Below are positions 14,883 through 24,554 of a stretch of 64,000 bases of DNA, piece after piece (positions within the stretch are counted from its first letter, which is position 1; the number at the start of each line of letters is the position of its first letter). The stretch covers positions 1,116,001 through 1,180,000 of the forward strand of contig MKTY01000020.1 in assembly GCA_001898485.1 (NCBI GenBank), given 5' to 3'. This stretch comes from Sphingobacteriales bacterium 46-32. GTDB lineage: Bacteria; Bacteroidota; Bacteroidia; Chitinophagales; Chitinophagaceae. A program made the position numbers and the translations under genes. The notes beneath the pieces are model-generated. The model saw nothing but the letters and a program-made list of their open reading frames with translations. It had not been told where the DNA came from and did no database searches.

Positions 14883-15965
14883 TCAGTCCGGGAAAGCCGT
14901 TTTATCAATATTGGGAATGATTTTCAACGCATTCTTGTAATAAACCTTTTTTAGAATGGTATCACTTAAACCCATGCCATACATGTGCCAGAAAGCATGA
15001 TACTTTTTATGATAAGGAAAGTATTCATCGGTGGTTTCCAGTACCCTGAAGTAGGTGGCATATTCATCGGGAACCCAACTGTCTTTTCCAAAAAGGATGC
15101 GATCCTGGTATTTTTCAAAAAACTCGCGGGCCATTCGTGGCTGTCGCCCCAACTCCGCTATCACCGCTCCAAACTCTACATACATATTTGGAATCTCATT
15201 CATTAACTGTCCCAGTTTCGCCAGATCGTTGGGATACCAGCCAAAATGTGCGGCAATAAAGGTTGTGCCCCGGTGTTTTTTAAAAAGGCGATGCTGTTCA
15301 TCAATCAGCTGCTGCCAGGGCACCGGGTTGGTAGCACCTCTTTTGCGGTTGGGGTGGGTAGCCAGCTCCAGCCACCGTTCATTTTTTTCATCCATAGGGT
15401 CCCAAAAAGATTGGGGATCAGCGGTATGGATCAGTACCGGGATTTTTAATTCACCGGCTTTTTTCCAGATAGAGTCAAGCCGCGGATCATCAACTGCCAC
15501 GCGTTTGCCATTAATATCTGTAACTGAGAAACCAAGGCTTTTATAGATCTTCAATCCGTTGGCGCCATTTTTTACATCGGTTTCCAGTTGGCGTGCTGCC
15601 TTTTCGCTCCAGCCGGGTGTGCCCACTCCTCTGAAATCAATATTGGCAAATACAATAAATCGTTTGGGATAATGCGATTTAATATTGGCAACAGACTGTT
15701 TGATAAGGTCTCCGCTTTGGCCACTTAGATTTACCATCACGGCCATATTCAGCTTATCCATTTCCACAATCAGCTTCTTCAGATCCATGCCCGGCATATC
15801 AAATTGATGGTTGTGCACATCAATAAAAGGAAATTTGGCTTTAGAAACAGGGTGTTCCGGCACCTTCAGCGTTGAAACCGGATTATATTTTTCAAAATCC
15901 ATCTGTTCCTGTGCACCGGCGCTCATACAGGTCAGCACAGCGGCAAGTATCAGCAGTCTGATCAT
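14883..15965 (-). CDS. Secreted amidohydrolase (amidohydrolase-2 family)
   Basis: 360 residues with a signal peptide (M-I-R-L-L-I-L-A-A-V-L-T-C-M-S-A-G-A-Q). The TIM-barrel metal site is visible: H-N-H in F-I-D-V-H-N-H-Q-F-D, a His in P-V-L-I-H-T-A-D, a His in F-I-A-A-H-F-G-W and an Asp in F-G-K-D-S-W. The pattern is that of the amidohydrolase-2 (decarboxylase/lactonase) branch. The substrate cannot be named, but periplasmic location suggests an imported carboxylic or cyclic compound. I start at the signal peptide Met; 23 upstream in-frame codons are unlikely to be translated. Confidence 0.85.
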   Translation of the reverse strand: MIRLLILAAVLTCMSAGAQEQMDFEKYNPVSTLKVPEHPVSKAKFPFIDVHNHQFDMPGMDLKKLIVEMDKLNMAVMVNLSGQSGDLIKQSVANIKSHYPKRFIVFANIDFRGVGTPGWSEKAARQLETDVKNGANGLKIYKSLGFSVTDINGKRVAVDDPRLDSIWKKAGELKIPVLIHTADPQSFWDPMDEKNERWLELATHPNRKRGATNPVPWQQLIDEQHRLFKKHRGTTFIAAHFGWYPNDLAKLGQLMNEIPNMYVEFGAVIAELGRQPRMAREFFEKYQDRILFGKDSWVPDEYATYFRVLETTDEYFPYHKKYHAFWHMYGMGLSDTILKKVYYKNALKIIPNIDKTAFPD

Positions 15966-16069
15966 TTGGTTTTTTTTAAAATAAATGTAAAGAACGGCTG
16001 CGAAACGAGTCCGCCCGCTTTTGTAAGTTAACAAGCCTTATACAAATGAGGCTCATTTCTGTTAAACGA

Positions 16070-18274
16070 TCAGAGAGGAATATCTATTTCCAACACGCAG
16101 CCTTCACCTTCTGCACTGTTGATACGGATGGTACCATTGTAAAACTCTACCCGGTTGGTAATATTATTCAGACCCAGTCCCTTTTTGGTAAGCAATACGT
16201 TAAAGCCAATACCATTGTCGCTGATGATGAGCATGAGTTTCGATTCTTTTATGGATAGAGAAATCCGCGCTTCTGATGCCCCGGCGTGCTTAATGATATT
16301 GTTGAGCTGTTCCTGCACCATGCGCAGAACGGCCAGTTGTAATTCCGGACTCATATGTTTCCGGCTGCCGGCAAAGGAGTAAAAATATTCAACCTCCAGT
16401 TTGCCGCTTTGGTTTATTTCCTGTACATACTCGCCAATAGCTGCTTCGAGGCTAATATCCTGCAGGGTTGCCGGTCTCAGATTGTGACTGATCTTTCTTA
16501 TTTCGCCAATGGCTTCGGAGATATATTCAAGGCTTCTGCTTATAAACTCCAGGCTCATGTCTTTTTTTTCCACTGCCACTTCCAGCATTAGTTTGGAAGA
16601 GGTCAGCATCTGGTTCACATTCTCGTGCAGTTCATAGGCAATCTCATCACGTTCCTTTTCCTGCGCGTTAAGAATGGCCTGAATGACTTCAAGCCGGCTT
16701 CGTTCGCGCTCTTCAGCAAGCTGAGTTTCAATTTCTACTTTCTGTGTGATGTCGAGGGCAACGCCCCCGAGCAATCGTATACCGTTGTCTGATTTGAGCG
16801 GAAACTTAAATATGTGATAATATTGTTTTTGGCCGTGAGGTCCTACACCTTCTTCTATTGTTTCCATACTTTTGCCGCTATTCCAAACTTTCCAGTTGTT
16901 TTCAACAAAGCCATCGCACACGTCGGGTGGAAAAATGTCGTAGATGCTTTTCCCAATATCGGTACCGGTAAGATCAAAGGAACGCATATAGGGCTCATTG
17001 AGATAACGGAATACGGCTTTTTCATCGATGATCCAGTTCATGGTAGGGGTATTGGCCATAAACGAGCTGAATAACTGCTCTGAGCGGTGTACCCGTTCTT
17101 CTGCTCTTTTGCGCTGGTTGATATTTGAATGTGTACCGATTACTTTAAGCGGTTTGCCATCTCCATTTCTTTCAATGACCTTACCTCTGTCAAGGATCCA
17201 TTTGTATTCGCCATCCTTTGCTTTGATACGGTATTCTACCGAATGATTTTCGATAAGACCGGATTCATACAATTGATCAATATTGCCGATCTTATACAAA
17301 TCTTCGGGATGAATGCGGCTTTTCCACTCATTTTCATCGTTGGCAAAATCCTCGTCGCTGTAGCCGAGCATTGTTTTATAAGTGAGGGAATAATAGGACT
17401 CTTTGGTTTCAAAATTGTATTCCCACACCCCATCACCCGCACCCTCGAGCGCAAACTTCCAGCGTTGTTCACTCTCATTGAGTGCTGCTTCTTTTTTCTT
17501 CAGTTCGGTTATATCAGTTGCAGTGATACAAATGAACGTAGTTGTATTATCTGTTTTGTTCACTACCGGCTGATAATGTATCTGAAACCAGATGTCAGAT
17601 CCGTTGAGCTGCTGATAAAGGGCATCATAACTTAGTGTATTGCCATGAACCACATGGTCAAGCGCTTTTCTGGCCTGTTCCCGCCGGTAAGCAGGGAGTT
17701 TATCTATAAAATAAACCGGAATATCAATGTTTGTGTCGGCTGCAACTTTATTCATTAGCCCTCTGGCGTAATTATTCATGGTGATGAGGCGGTAGTCTGT
17801 GTCCAGTAAAAACAAGGCTACTTTACTGCCATCAATGAGCGACTGTAAATGTTCTGCTGCCACAACCGGCGTAATGTCTTCTACTGTTATGATTGTAGAG
17901 GACGGTTGTGGTCCGGATGTATATGCATGTACGCGGATGAGTTTGATCAATCTGCCGGCTGCATTAAGAATGCGGAAAATGCCAGGCTGTGTATACGCGA
18001 GGCTTCCGGAAAGCAGGGCATTTTTTTCTTCAGCAGAGAGCGGGATACCGTTTTCATAGCTGATGTACCAGTGCTGATCTGCTAAAACAGGATCAGCCAG
18101 TTGCTGGCTGTTGAGTCCTGTAATGGCGAGAGCGGCCTTATTGGCAGTCAGCAACTGGCCTTGCGGGTTACGGATGATAACTCCGATCGGAATTGATTCA
18201 ACCAGTGATGCAGGAAGCGTATACGAGTGTATACCGACGGATTTTTCTCCCGCATTGTCCTTAACCATTTCCAT
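16070..18274 (-). CDS. Multi-PAS sensor histidine kinase (NarL-partner, HisKA_3 type)
   Basis: 734 residues with no membrane helix, so it senses in the cytoplasm. Four PAS units appear in order: about 20-130 (S-I-P-I-G-V-I-I-R-N), 140-260 (V-A-L-F-L-L-D-T-D), 270-390 (A-G-D-G-V-W-E-Y-N, with PAC-type Y-R-I-K-A-K-D-G-E-Y-K-W), and 400-515. The kinase part has the HisKA_3 motif E-R-D-E-I-A-Y-E-L-H-E-N-V-N-Q and a HATPase domain with S-D-N-G-I-G-F-N. No response regulator is adjacent, so it is an orphan kinase here. PAS ligands (heme, flavin or other) cannot be read from sequence. Confidence 0.9.
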   Translation of the reverse strand: MEMVKDNAGEKSVGIHSYTLPASLVESIPIGVIIRNPQGQLLTANKAALAITGLNSQQLADPVLADQHWYISYENGIPLSAEEKNALLSGSLAYTQPGIFRILNAAGRLIKLIRVHAYTSGPQPSSTIITVEDITPVVAAEHLQSLIDGSKVALFLLDTDYRLITMNNYARGLMNKVAADTNIDIPVYFIDKLPAYRREQARKALDHVVHGNTLSYDALYQQLNGSDIWFQIHYQPVVNKTDNTTTFICITATDITELKKKEAALNESEQRWKFALEGAGDGVWEYNFETKESYYSLTYKTMLGYSDEDFANDENEWKSRIHPEDLYKIGNIDQLYESGLIENHSVEYRIKAKDGEYKWILDRGKVIERNGDGKPLKVIGTHSNINQRKRAEERVHRSEQLFSSFMANTPTMNWIIDEKAVFRYLNEPYMRSFDLTGTDIGKSIYDIFPPDVCDGFVENNWKVWNSGKSMETIEEGVGPHGQKQYYHIFKFPLKSDNGIRLLGGVALDITQKVEIETQLAEERERSRLEVIQAILNAQEKERDEIAYELHENVNQMLTSSKLMLEVAVEKKDMSLEFISRSLEYISEAIGEIRKISHNLRPATLQDISLEAAIGEYVQEINQSGKLEVEYFYSFAGSRKHMSPELQLAVLRMVQEQLNNIIKHAGASEARISLSIKESKLMLIISDNGIGFNVLLTKKGLGLNNITNRVEFYNGTIRINSAEGEGCVLEIDIPL

Positions 18275-18319
18275 ACGTCAAACGAATTAGCAAAGCTCTT
18301 GCTCAATAGCAGCAATCGG

Positions 18320-21178
18320 TTAATGAGCCAGCAACCAGTTGTCGCCTTCGCCGCATTCGGCAGTCACAGGCACCTGGTGTGGCAATGGCAAAGCGCCTTG
18401 CATATTTTCAATAATAAGCGGTTTCAGTTCTTTTACTTCAGACTTCAGCGCATCAAAGATAAGTTCGTCATGCACCTGCAGAATCATCCGGCTTTTCATT
18501 TTCTCTTTCTGCATTGCCGCATATACTTTTTGCATGGCCAGCTTGATCATATCAGCAGCAGTTCCCTGAATCGGTGAGTTGATGGCATTTCGCTCTGCAA
18601 ATCCACGTACGGTAAAGTTGGCCGAGTTAATATCCCTGAGCCAGCGCTTGCGACCCATAAGGGTTTGTACATAGCCATGCTCCCGTGCAAAATTGATGGT
18701 CTGATCCATGTAAGCCTGAATGCCGGGGAACTGTTTTTTGTAATTATCAATGATCTCTTTTGCCTCTGTGCGACTGATACCCAGGTTGTCGGCGAGTCCA
18801 AACGCTCCCTGTCCATATATAATGCCAAAGTTTACACTTTTGGCTTTGTACCGCATTTCTTTCGTTACATCCTTTTCATCTACATTATAAACCCGCGCTG
18901 CGGTGGCCGTATGAATATCGGTGCCATTAATAAATGCATTACACATATTCTCATCGCCACTCATAGCAGCAACTATTCTCAGTTCGATTTGAGAATAGTC
19001 TGCCGATAAAAGGGTGTGCTTGTCGTCGCGGGGAATAAAGGCCTTTCGGATCTCTTTGCCCCGGTCTGTACGTACAGGAATGTTCTGAAGGTTGGGATTA
19101 TTGCTGGCCAGTCGTCCTGTAACGGCTACAGCCTGCCCATATGTAGTGTGCACCCGTCCTGTACGGGGATTGATCAGTTGCGGTAATGCATCTACATACG
19201 TGGACTTGAGCTTGGTCAGCTCACGAAACGTAAGAATATCATCCACAATCGGGTTACCTTTTGCCGCCAGCTTCAGCAGTACATCTTCACCGGTTTGATA
19301 CTGGCCTGTTTTGGTTTTTTTGGCTGAGGGGTCAAGCTTAAGTTTTTCAAACAGCACTTCACCCAATTGTTTGGGCGATGCCAGGTTGAAACGAACTCCG
19401 GCCTGTTTATATACACTTTCTTCTGCGGCTTTTGCATCTTTTTCCAGTTGTTTGGAATAATCAGTAAGAAAGTCCACATCCACTTTCACTCCCTCATATT
19501 CCATATTCATGAGCACTTTTACAAGCGGGTTTTCTACTTCGGCAAATACTTTTTCAACCTCTTTCTCTTTGAGTTGCGGCTCAAAGATTTGTTTTAACTG
19601 AAGGGTGATATCCGCATCTTCTGCAGCATAGTCACGGATTTGATCCAACGCCACATCGCGCATATTGCCCTGGTTTTTACCTTTTTTGCCAATCAGCTCT
19701 TCAATATGAACGGGTTCATAGCCCAGGTATTTTGCGCTTAATACATCCATACCGCGTTTTCCATCGGGCTCAATTACATAATGCGCCAGCATGGTATCAA
19801 ACAGGTTACCTGCTATTTCAATGCCATACCATTTAAGTACGAGCATATCGTATTTAAGATTCTGGCCGATCCAGATTTTGTCGGGGTCGGCAAACAGGGG
19901 GGCAAAATGAGCAAGAATCTCTTTTGTTTCATCCTGATCGGCCGGGCAGGGTACGTAGTACGCTTCGCCAGGCGTAACAGAAAAGCTAAGACCTACCAGT
20001 TCGGCTGTATTGGCATCAATACCGGTTGTTTCCGTATCTACACATATCTCCCGATGCCCGCCAAGTTTTTTTACCAGAGCTGCCAGTTCTTTTTTGCCAG
20101 CAACTGCTTCATAATGATGTGGAGTGTTATGAATGTTTTTATCAGCAGTAAGTCCGGCATTATCTTCATCATCTGCCGCTATGCTACGAGCGGCAGGTGC
20201 AGCTTTGGCTGCAGGAGCAGGCGGCTCTATAATATTTCCAAACAAATCTGTCTGAACCATATCCGGAGGCAGGGTGCCGGCAGATGCCGGTGCGGCCGGT
20301 GCAAACTCTTCGCCCAGCAGTCTTTTGCCCAGGGTTTTGAATTCCAGCTGGCTGAATATTTCCTTGAGTTTGGGATTATTCCACTCTTTCAGCCGAAAGT
20401 CTTCTTCATGAAACTCTACAGGTACATTGGTGATGATGGTGGCGAGTTTTTTGGAAAGAATCGCCGCGTCTTTTCCTTTTCTTACTTTTTCGCCCAGAGC
20501 GCCTTTGATACTATCAGCATTGGCCAGTACATTTTCGAGCGTGTTATACTCAGCCAGGAGTTTGGCAGCGGTTTTTTCGCCTACGCCGGCAATGCCGGGG
20601 ATGTTGTCTACAGCATCGCCCATAAGTCCCAGTATGTCTATTACCTGCGATACTTCTTTGATATTCCATTTGGCACACACTTCTTCGGGTCCCAGTATTT
20701 CAACATCACCTCCCTGGTAGCCTGGTTTATAGATGCGGATTTTATCGGTCACCAGCTGGCCATAATCCTTATCAGGGGTTACCATAAAAACCTCATAGCC
20801 GGCTGCGGCGGCCTGTTTGCTGAGTGTGCCGATTACGTCGTCTGCTTCAAAGCCATCGAGTTCTACGCAGGGTATATTAAAGCCACGTACAATCTCTTTA
20901 ATGTCGGGGATAGCTGCGAGAATATCTTCGGGTGCTTCCTGGCGGTTGGCTTTATAATCTTCAAAATCAGTATGTCGTTCTGTAGGGGCCGCTGTATCGA
21001 AGCATACGGCCATGTGAGAAGGCTTTTGTTTGGTAATAAGCTCAGTAAGGGCATTGGTGAAACCAAACTGGGCATTGGTGTTTTTGCCTTTGCTGGTCAG
21101 GCGTGGACTGCGAATCAGTGCGTAATAGGCGCGAAATACCAGCGCCATGGCATCCAACAGAAATAACTTCTTATCCAT
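18320..21178 (-). CDS. polA: DNA polymerase I
   Basis: 952 residues, full length. The N-terminal part (about 1-290) is the 5'-3' exonuclease (F-L-L-D-A-M-A-L-V-F-R, E-A-D-D-V-I-G-T). A Pro/Ala-rich linker (about 294-345) follows. The 3'-5' proofreading domain keeps its catalytic residues: V-D-T-E-T-T-G, N-L-K-Y-D and Y-A-A-E-D-A-D. The polymerase domain has D-Y-S-Q-I-E-L-R-I and the final V-H-D-E motif (L-Q-V-H-D-E-L-I-F). It fills gaps in excision repair and replaces RNA primers. uvrB lies close by, though the genes are separated by the 7-base-period tract at 21205 and a small gene. Confidence 0.97.
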   Translation of the reverse strand: MDKKLFLLDAMALVFRAYYALIRSPRLTSKGKNTNAQFGFTNALTELITKQKPSHMAVCFDTAAPTERHTDFEDYKANRQEAPEDILAAIPDIKEIVRGFNIPCVELDGFEADDVIGTLSKQAAAAGYEVFMVTPDKDYGQLVTDKIRIYKPGYQGGDVEILGPEEVCAKWNIKEVSQVIDILGLMGDAVDNIPGIAGVGEKTAAKLLAEYNTLENVLANADSIKGALGEKVRKGKDAAILSKKLATIITNVPVEFHEEDFRLKEWNNPKLKEIFSQLEFKTLGKRLLGEEFAPAAPASAGTLPPDMVQTDLFGNIIEPPAPAAKAAPAARSIAADDEDNAGLTADKNIHNTPHHYEAVAGKKELAALVKKLGGHREICVDTETTGIDANTAELVGLSFSVTPGEAYYVPCPADQDETKEILAHFAPLFADPDKIWIGQNLKYDMLVLKWYGIEIAGNLFDTMLAHYVIEPDGKRGMDVLSAKYLGYEPVHIEELIGKKGKNQGNMRDVALDQIRDYAAEDADITLQLKQIFEPQLKEKEVEKVFAEVENPLVKVLMNMEYEGVKVDVDFLTDYSKQLEKDAKAAEESVYKQAGVRFNLASPKQLGEVLFEKLKLDPSAKKTKTGQYQTGEDVLLKLAAKGNPIVDDILTFRELTKLKSTYVDALPQLINPRTGRVHTTYGQAVAVTGRLASNNPNLQNIPVRTDRGKEIRKAFIPRDDKHTLLSADYSQIELRIVAAMSGDENMCNAFINGTDIHTATAARVYNVDEKDVTKEMRYKAKSVNFGIIYGQGAFGLADNLGISRTEAKEIIDNYKKQFPGIQAYMDQTINFAREHGYVQTLMGRKRWLRDINSANFTVRGFAERNAINSPIQGTAADMIKLAMQKVYAAMQKEKMKSRMILQVHDELIFDALKSEVKELKPLIIENMQGALPLPHQVPVTAECGEGDNWLLAH

Positions 21179-21204
21179 ACTGCTAAGGTAGTGGGATAAG
21201 AGTA

Positions 21205-21383
21205 AAAGGCGAAAGGTTGAGGGCAGAAGGTATAAGGATTGTGGCCCTTTACCGTTAACCTTAGACGCTCTGCCGTACTATACAGGTGAAAGGCGAAAGG
21301 TAGAAGGTGAAAGGTTGAGGGCAGAAGGTATAAGGATTGTGACCTTTTACCGTTAACCTTAGACCCTCAACCTTACACCTTTT
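21205..21383. repeat. Intergenic 7-base-period tract 1
   Basis: Purine-rich heptads (aaggtga, aaggcga, aaggtag, aaggttg, agggcag, aaggtat) are followed by pyrimidine-rich heptads (acctttt, accgtta, accttag, accctca, accttac). A unit of about 56 bases occurs twice (from 21211 and from 21309). AAGGTGAAAGGTTGAGGG (21304-21321) and its near reverse complement at 21364-21381 can form an 18-bp stem with one mismatch. The tract begins within ten bases of the stop codon of the small gene at 21391 and lies upstream of polA. Confidence 0.85.
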
Positions 21384-21390
21384 CAGGCTA

Positions 21391-21612
21391 TCAGTTATTT
21401 TGAACTTTTTGTGTTTGCGCCGGAACGGTCACCTTTTTATCGGCTTCTTCTTTTACCAGTGCAGTGGTGCTGAAGGCTCCGGTATTAGTCTCTTGCTGGG
21501 GATCAAATCCGCCTGAAGGCTGTGCATCGGCATGGATGAAATTGAGGTACAATGCAAAAAACAGGAGATTGAATGCAAGGAAGTTTGCAATTTTTCGAAT
21601 GCGGGATTTCAT
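21391..21612 (-). CDS. Small exported protein, unrecognised
   Basis: 73 residues. An N-terminal basic stretch (M-K-S-R-I-R-K) and a hydrophobic segment (about 12-29) ending in A-D-A-Q look like a signal peptide. The mature part of about 43 residues is polar and probably disordered (Q-Q-E-T-N-T-G-A-F-S-T-T-A). I know no family. It is transcribed toward polA and is followed at once by a 7-base-period tract. Confidence 0.55.
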   Translation of the reverse strand: MKSRIRKIANFLAFNLLFFALYLNFIHADAQPSGGFDPQQETNTGAFSTTALVKEEADKKVTVPAQTQKVQNN

Positions 21613-21761
21613 TACAATAAAGGATTTAGCCGTTTTTTCCGGATTTAGATTTCACAGCTAAAATAAGGGGGTTGCAGAACTGCTGACGATAAGTATCAAT
21701 GCTTTCGGTTTAAAAAGGGCAGAAGTACCCGAATGCTTCTCGTAAATCTACGCGAGTCCGG

Positions 21762-23801
21762 CTATTTCTTCATTTCTTCCAGCTTTTTTTGCATCACAAA
21801 CATTTCATCGCGTAGCCGGGCAGCCTCCATGAAGTCGAGGTCTTTGGCCGCCCGTTCCATTTCCTTTTTGGTCGCCGTGATAGCTTTTTCCAATTGGGGG
21901 ATTGTTTTGTATTCCGGCTGCTCTTCAGCTGCGGCAGGCACCAGTTCTTCCGAGGCACCAACAGCATAAGGATTTTGTGGGTCATAGCCCTTAATATCGA
22001 GTACCGAGGTTTGCGCAAATACCTGTTCCTTGCTTTTCTTAACCGTACGGGGCGTGATATTGTGCTCGAGGTTAAAGGCAATCTGTTTTTCGCGGCGGCG
22101 GGTTGTTTCATCAATCGTCTTCTGCATACTATCCGTCATCCTGTCCGCATAAAAGATTACCAGACCGTCCACATTGCGGGCGGCACGGCCTGCTGTTTGT
22201 GTAAGCGATTTTTCATTACGCAAAAAACCTTCCTTGTCGGCATCCAGGATAGCTACCAGCGATACTTCGGGCAGGTCAAGCCCCTCGCGCAAAAGATTTA
22301 CCCCCACCAGTACATCAATATCGCCCAGGCGCAACTGACGCAATATCTCCACCCTTTCAAGAGTATCAACTTCACTATGGATATATTTTGACTTGATGTT
22401 GATCCGGTGCAGGTACTTGTCCATTTCTTCGGCCATACGTTTGGTGAGAGTCGTGACCAGTACCCGGTCACCTTTTTTCACCCGCTTATCAATTTCATCG
22501 AGCAGATCATCTATCTGGTTTACAGATGGCCTGATTTCAATGGGAGGATCAAGCAATCCCGTAGGTCGTACCACCTGTTCTACCACTACCCCTCCGGTTT
22601 TTTCCAGTTCATAATCATCCGGCGTGGCCGATACAAAGACTACCTGGTTGATCATCGATTCAAATTCGTGAAAATTAAGCGGCCGGTTGTCAAGGGCAGA
22701 CGGTAGCCGGAAACCATAATCGACCAGAATCAGTTTGCGGCTGCGGTCGCCACCATACATGCCACTCACCTGTGGCACGGTCTGATGGCTTTCATCTATT
22801 ACCAGTAAAAAGTCTTTAGGAAAATAGTCAAGCAGACAGAATGGCCTCGTACCCGGAACACGCCGGTCAAAGAAACGTGAATAGTTTTCTATACCGTTGC
22901 AGTAACCTAACTCTCTGATCATCTCTACATCGTATTCCACCCGCTCTTTTAATCGCTGGGCCTCGATGAGTTTGCCATTGTTTTTGAAATACTCTACCTG
23001 TCGCTGCATCTCATCCTGTATTTCATAAATGACCTGCTGCATCATATCTTTTGGAGCCACATAAAGGTTAGCCGGGAAAATGGCCGCGTTTTCCATCTTT
23101 CCAATGCGTTTGCCCGTTACCACATCTATGCTTTCAATCTCTTCGATCTCGTCGCCAAAAAAAGTAACGCGGTAGCCATAGTCTACATAAGGCAGATTGA
23201 TATCTACCGTATCACCTTTTACCCGGAATGTACCCCGGTTAAACTCAAGTGTGGTGCGATTATAAAGAGAGTTAACCAGCGCATGCAGGAAGCCCTGCCG
23301 CGATAGTGTTTGTTTTTTGCTGATGCGGATGATGCCGTTTTCGTAATCAGTGGGATTACCCATACCATAAATGCAGCTCACGCTGGCTACCACGATAATG
23401 TCTCGTCGTCCGCTCAGCAGGCTGGTAGTAGCACGCAACCGCAGTTTGTCGAGCTCGTCATTGATACTAAGATCTTTTTCAATGTACAGATCACTTACCG
23501 GTAAATAGGCTTCGGGTTGATAATAGTCGTAATAAGAAACAAAGTATTCTACAGCATTGTCGGGAAAAAACTGTTTGAATTCTCCGTAAAGCTGTGCTAC
23601 CAGCGTTTTGTTGTGAGTAAGCACCAGGGTAGGGCGTTGCACATTCTGAATAACGTTGGCTATAGTATAAGTCTTTCCGCTACCGGTAACACCCAGCAGG
23701 GTCTGGAATTTTTCACCGTTAAGTATGCCTTCCGTCAGCTGGCGAATAGCTTCCGGCTGATCGCCTGCCGGAGGAAAAGGCGAATTGAGGTTAAATGCCA
23801 T
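21762..23801 (-). CDS. uvrB: Excinuclease ABC subunit B
   Basis: 679 residues from the Met of M-A-F-N-L-N-S-P-F-P-P-A-G-D-Q-P-E-A-I, the normal UvrB beginning; the 17 in-frame codons upstream are not typical. The helicase core has Walker A (G-V-T-G-S-G-K-T), the beta-hairpin region (S-Y-Y-D-Y-Y-Q-P-E-A-Y), the DExx-type motif (V-I-D-E-S-H) and C-terminal motifs including T-A-G-R-A-A-R-N. A UVR domain that contacts UvrC ends the protein. It is the damage-verifying subunit of nucleotide excision repair. It is divergent from the lipoprotein gene downstream of 23.9 kb. Confidence 0.97.
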   Translation of the reverse strand: MAFNLNSPFPPAGDQPEAIRQLTEGILNGEKFQTLLGVTGSGKTYTIANVIQNVQRPTLVLTHNKTLVAQLYGEFKQFFPDNAVEYFVSYYDYYQPEAYLPVSDLYIEKDLSINDELDKLRLRATTSLLSGRRDIIVVASVSCIYGMGNPTDYENGIIRISKKQTLSRQGFLHALVNSLYNRTTLEFNRGTFRVKGDTVDINLPYVDYGYRVTFFGDEIEEIESIDVVTGKRIGKMENAAIFPANLYVAPKDMMQQVIYEIQDEMQRQVEYFKNNGKLIEAQRLKERVEYDVEMIRELGYCNGIENYSRFFDRRVPGTRPFCLLDYFPKDFLLVIDESHQTVPQVSGMYGGDRSRKLILVDYGFRLPSALDNRPLNFHEFESMINQVVFVSATPDDYELEKTGGVVVEQVVRPTGLLDPPIEIRPSVNQIDDLLDEIDKRVKKGDRVLVTTLTKRMAEEMDKYLHRINIKSKYIHSEVDTLERVEILRQLRLGDIDVLVGVNLLREGLDLPEVSLVAILDADKEGFLRNEKSLTQTAGRAARNVDGLVIFYADRMTDSMQKTIDETTRRREKQIAFNLEHNITPRTVKKSKEQVFAQTSVLDIKGYDPQNPYAVGASEELVPAAAEEQPEYKTIPQLEKAITATKKEMERAAKDLDFMEAARLRDEMFVMQKKLEEMKK

Positions 23802-23924
23802 AATTAAACTCCTGCTTCTCAATATGAAAAATGTGGTCTGTACCAGGTGCAACGCTCAGAGTCAAACCCCTGTCATGTACCATGCAAGCCCGGCGGGCAA
23901 AAACCAACCATCAAAGTTACAGAT

Positions 23925-24335
23925 ATGAAACGGATCTTGTTTTTTCTGCTTACACTGTCGGTTTACTCCGGCTGTAGTAAAGATAACGAACATACTGCGC
24001 AGTCAGTTGACTGTGTAGCATTAAAGCAGGCTGTAACCAACGATGATGTTGCTGTTGTAAAGCAACTAATAAATGAAGCAGGTGCTACTATTCAGGCTCC
24101 GATAGGATTGAATGCGTTTAATGCTTACAAGTTTTCGATTGATGAGTTAATAAAACGGATAAAAGCAAATTGCGATATCAGCATCGAAGTATTATGTTAT
24201 GGTTGTATTGATACTTTACCTGCGCAATCAGAAATACGTCTTACGTTTTCAGCAGGCTTGATACGCATCGAAAAAACGCTTGATTTAATAGTAACGGACG
24301 ATGGCCGGGTACGTTGTCAGAACATGCATGATTAA
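23925..24335 (+). CDS. Predicted lipoprotein, unrecognised
   Basis: 136 residues. A signal peptide ends in a lipobox (V-Y-S-G-C-S-K-D), so Cys18 is probably lipidated and the protein sits in the outer or inner membrane facing the periplasm. The rest holds four further Cys residues (V-D-C, N-C-D, L-C-Y-G-C and R-C-Q), which may form disulfides. I know no named family. I start at the Met before K-R-I-L; the frame is open upstream to 23847 and overlaps the uvrB promoter region. The 219 bases that follow up to the next gene hold nothing I can identify. Confidence 0.65.
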   Translation: MKRILFFLLTLSVYSGCSKDNEHTAQSVDCVALKQAVTNDDVAVVKQLINEAGATIQAPIGLNAFNAYKFSIDELIKRIKANCDISIEVLCYGCIDTLPAQSEIRLTFSAGLIRIEKTLDLIVTDDGRVRCQNMHD

Positions 24336-24554
24336 AATCCGGCTCCGCTTTCTCCAAAATTTTTTCCCGTAGCTCCGGGTATACTCTTTAGAGGCACTAT
24401 GTGTTATCCCCTAATTTTCAAAAAACAGGTGATATATACTTGCTTTTGAGGATGTTAAACATGAAGTTTGTATTGATGGGGACGTAGGAAATGACACAGA
24501 TCAGTCTGTGAACAATGTCCGAATCCCTCCAATATCCAACTATATCCGGAACGT

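Noticed and set aside
19781-21166. A long + strand open frame of 461 codons opposite polA
   Set aside because: It lies wholly inside polA on the other strand, has Cys/Phe-rich composition without any domain, and is the usual shadow of a well-conserved gene.
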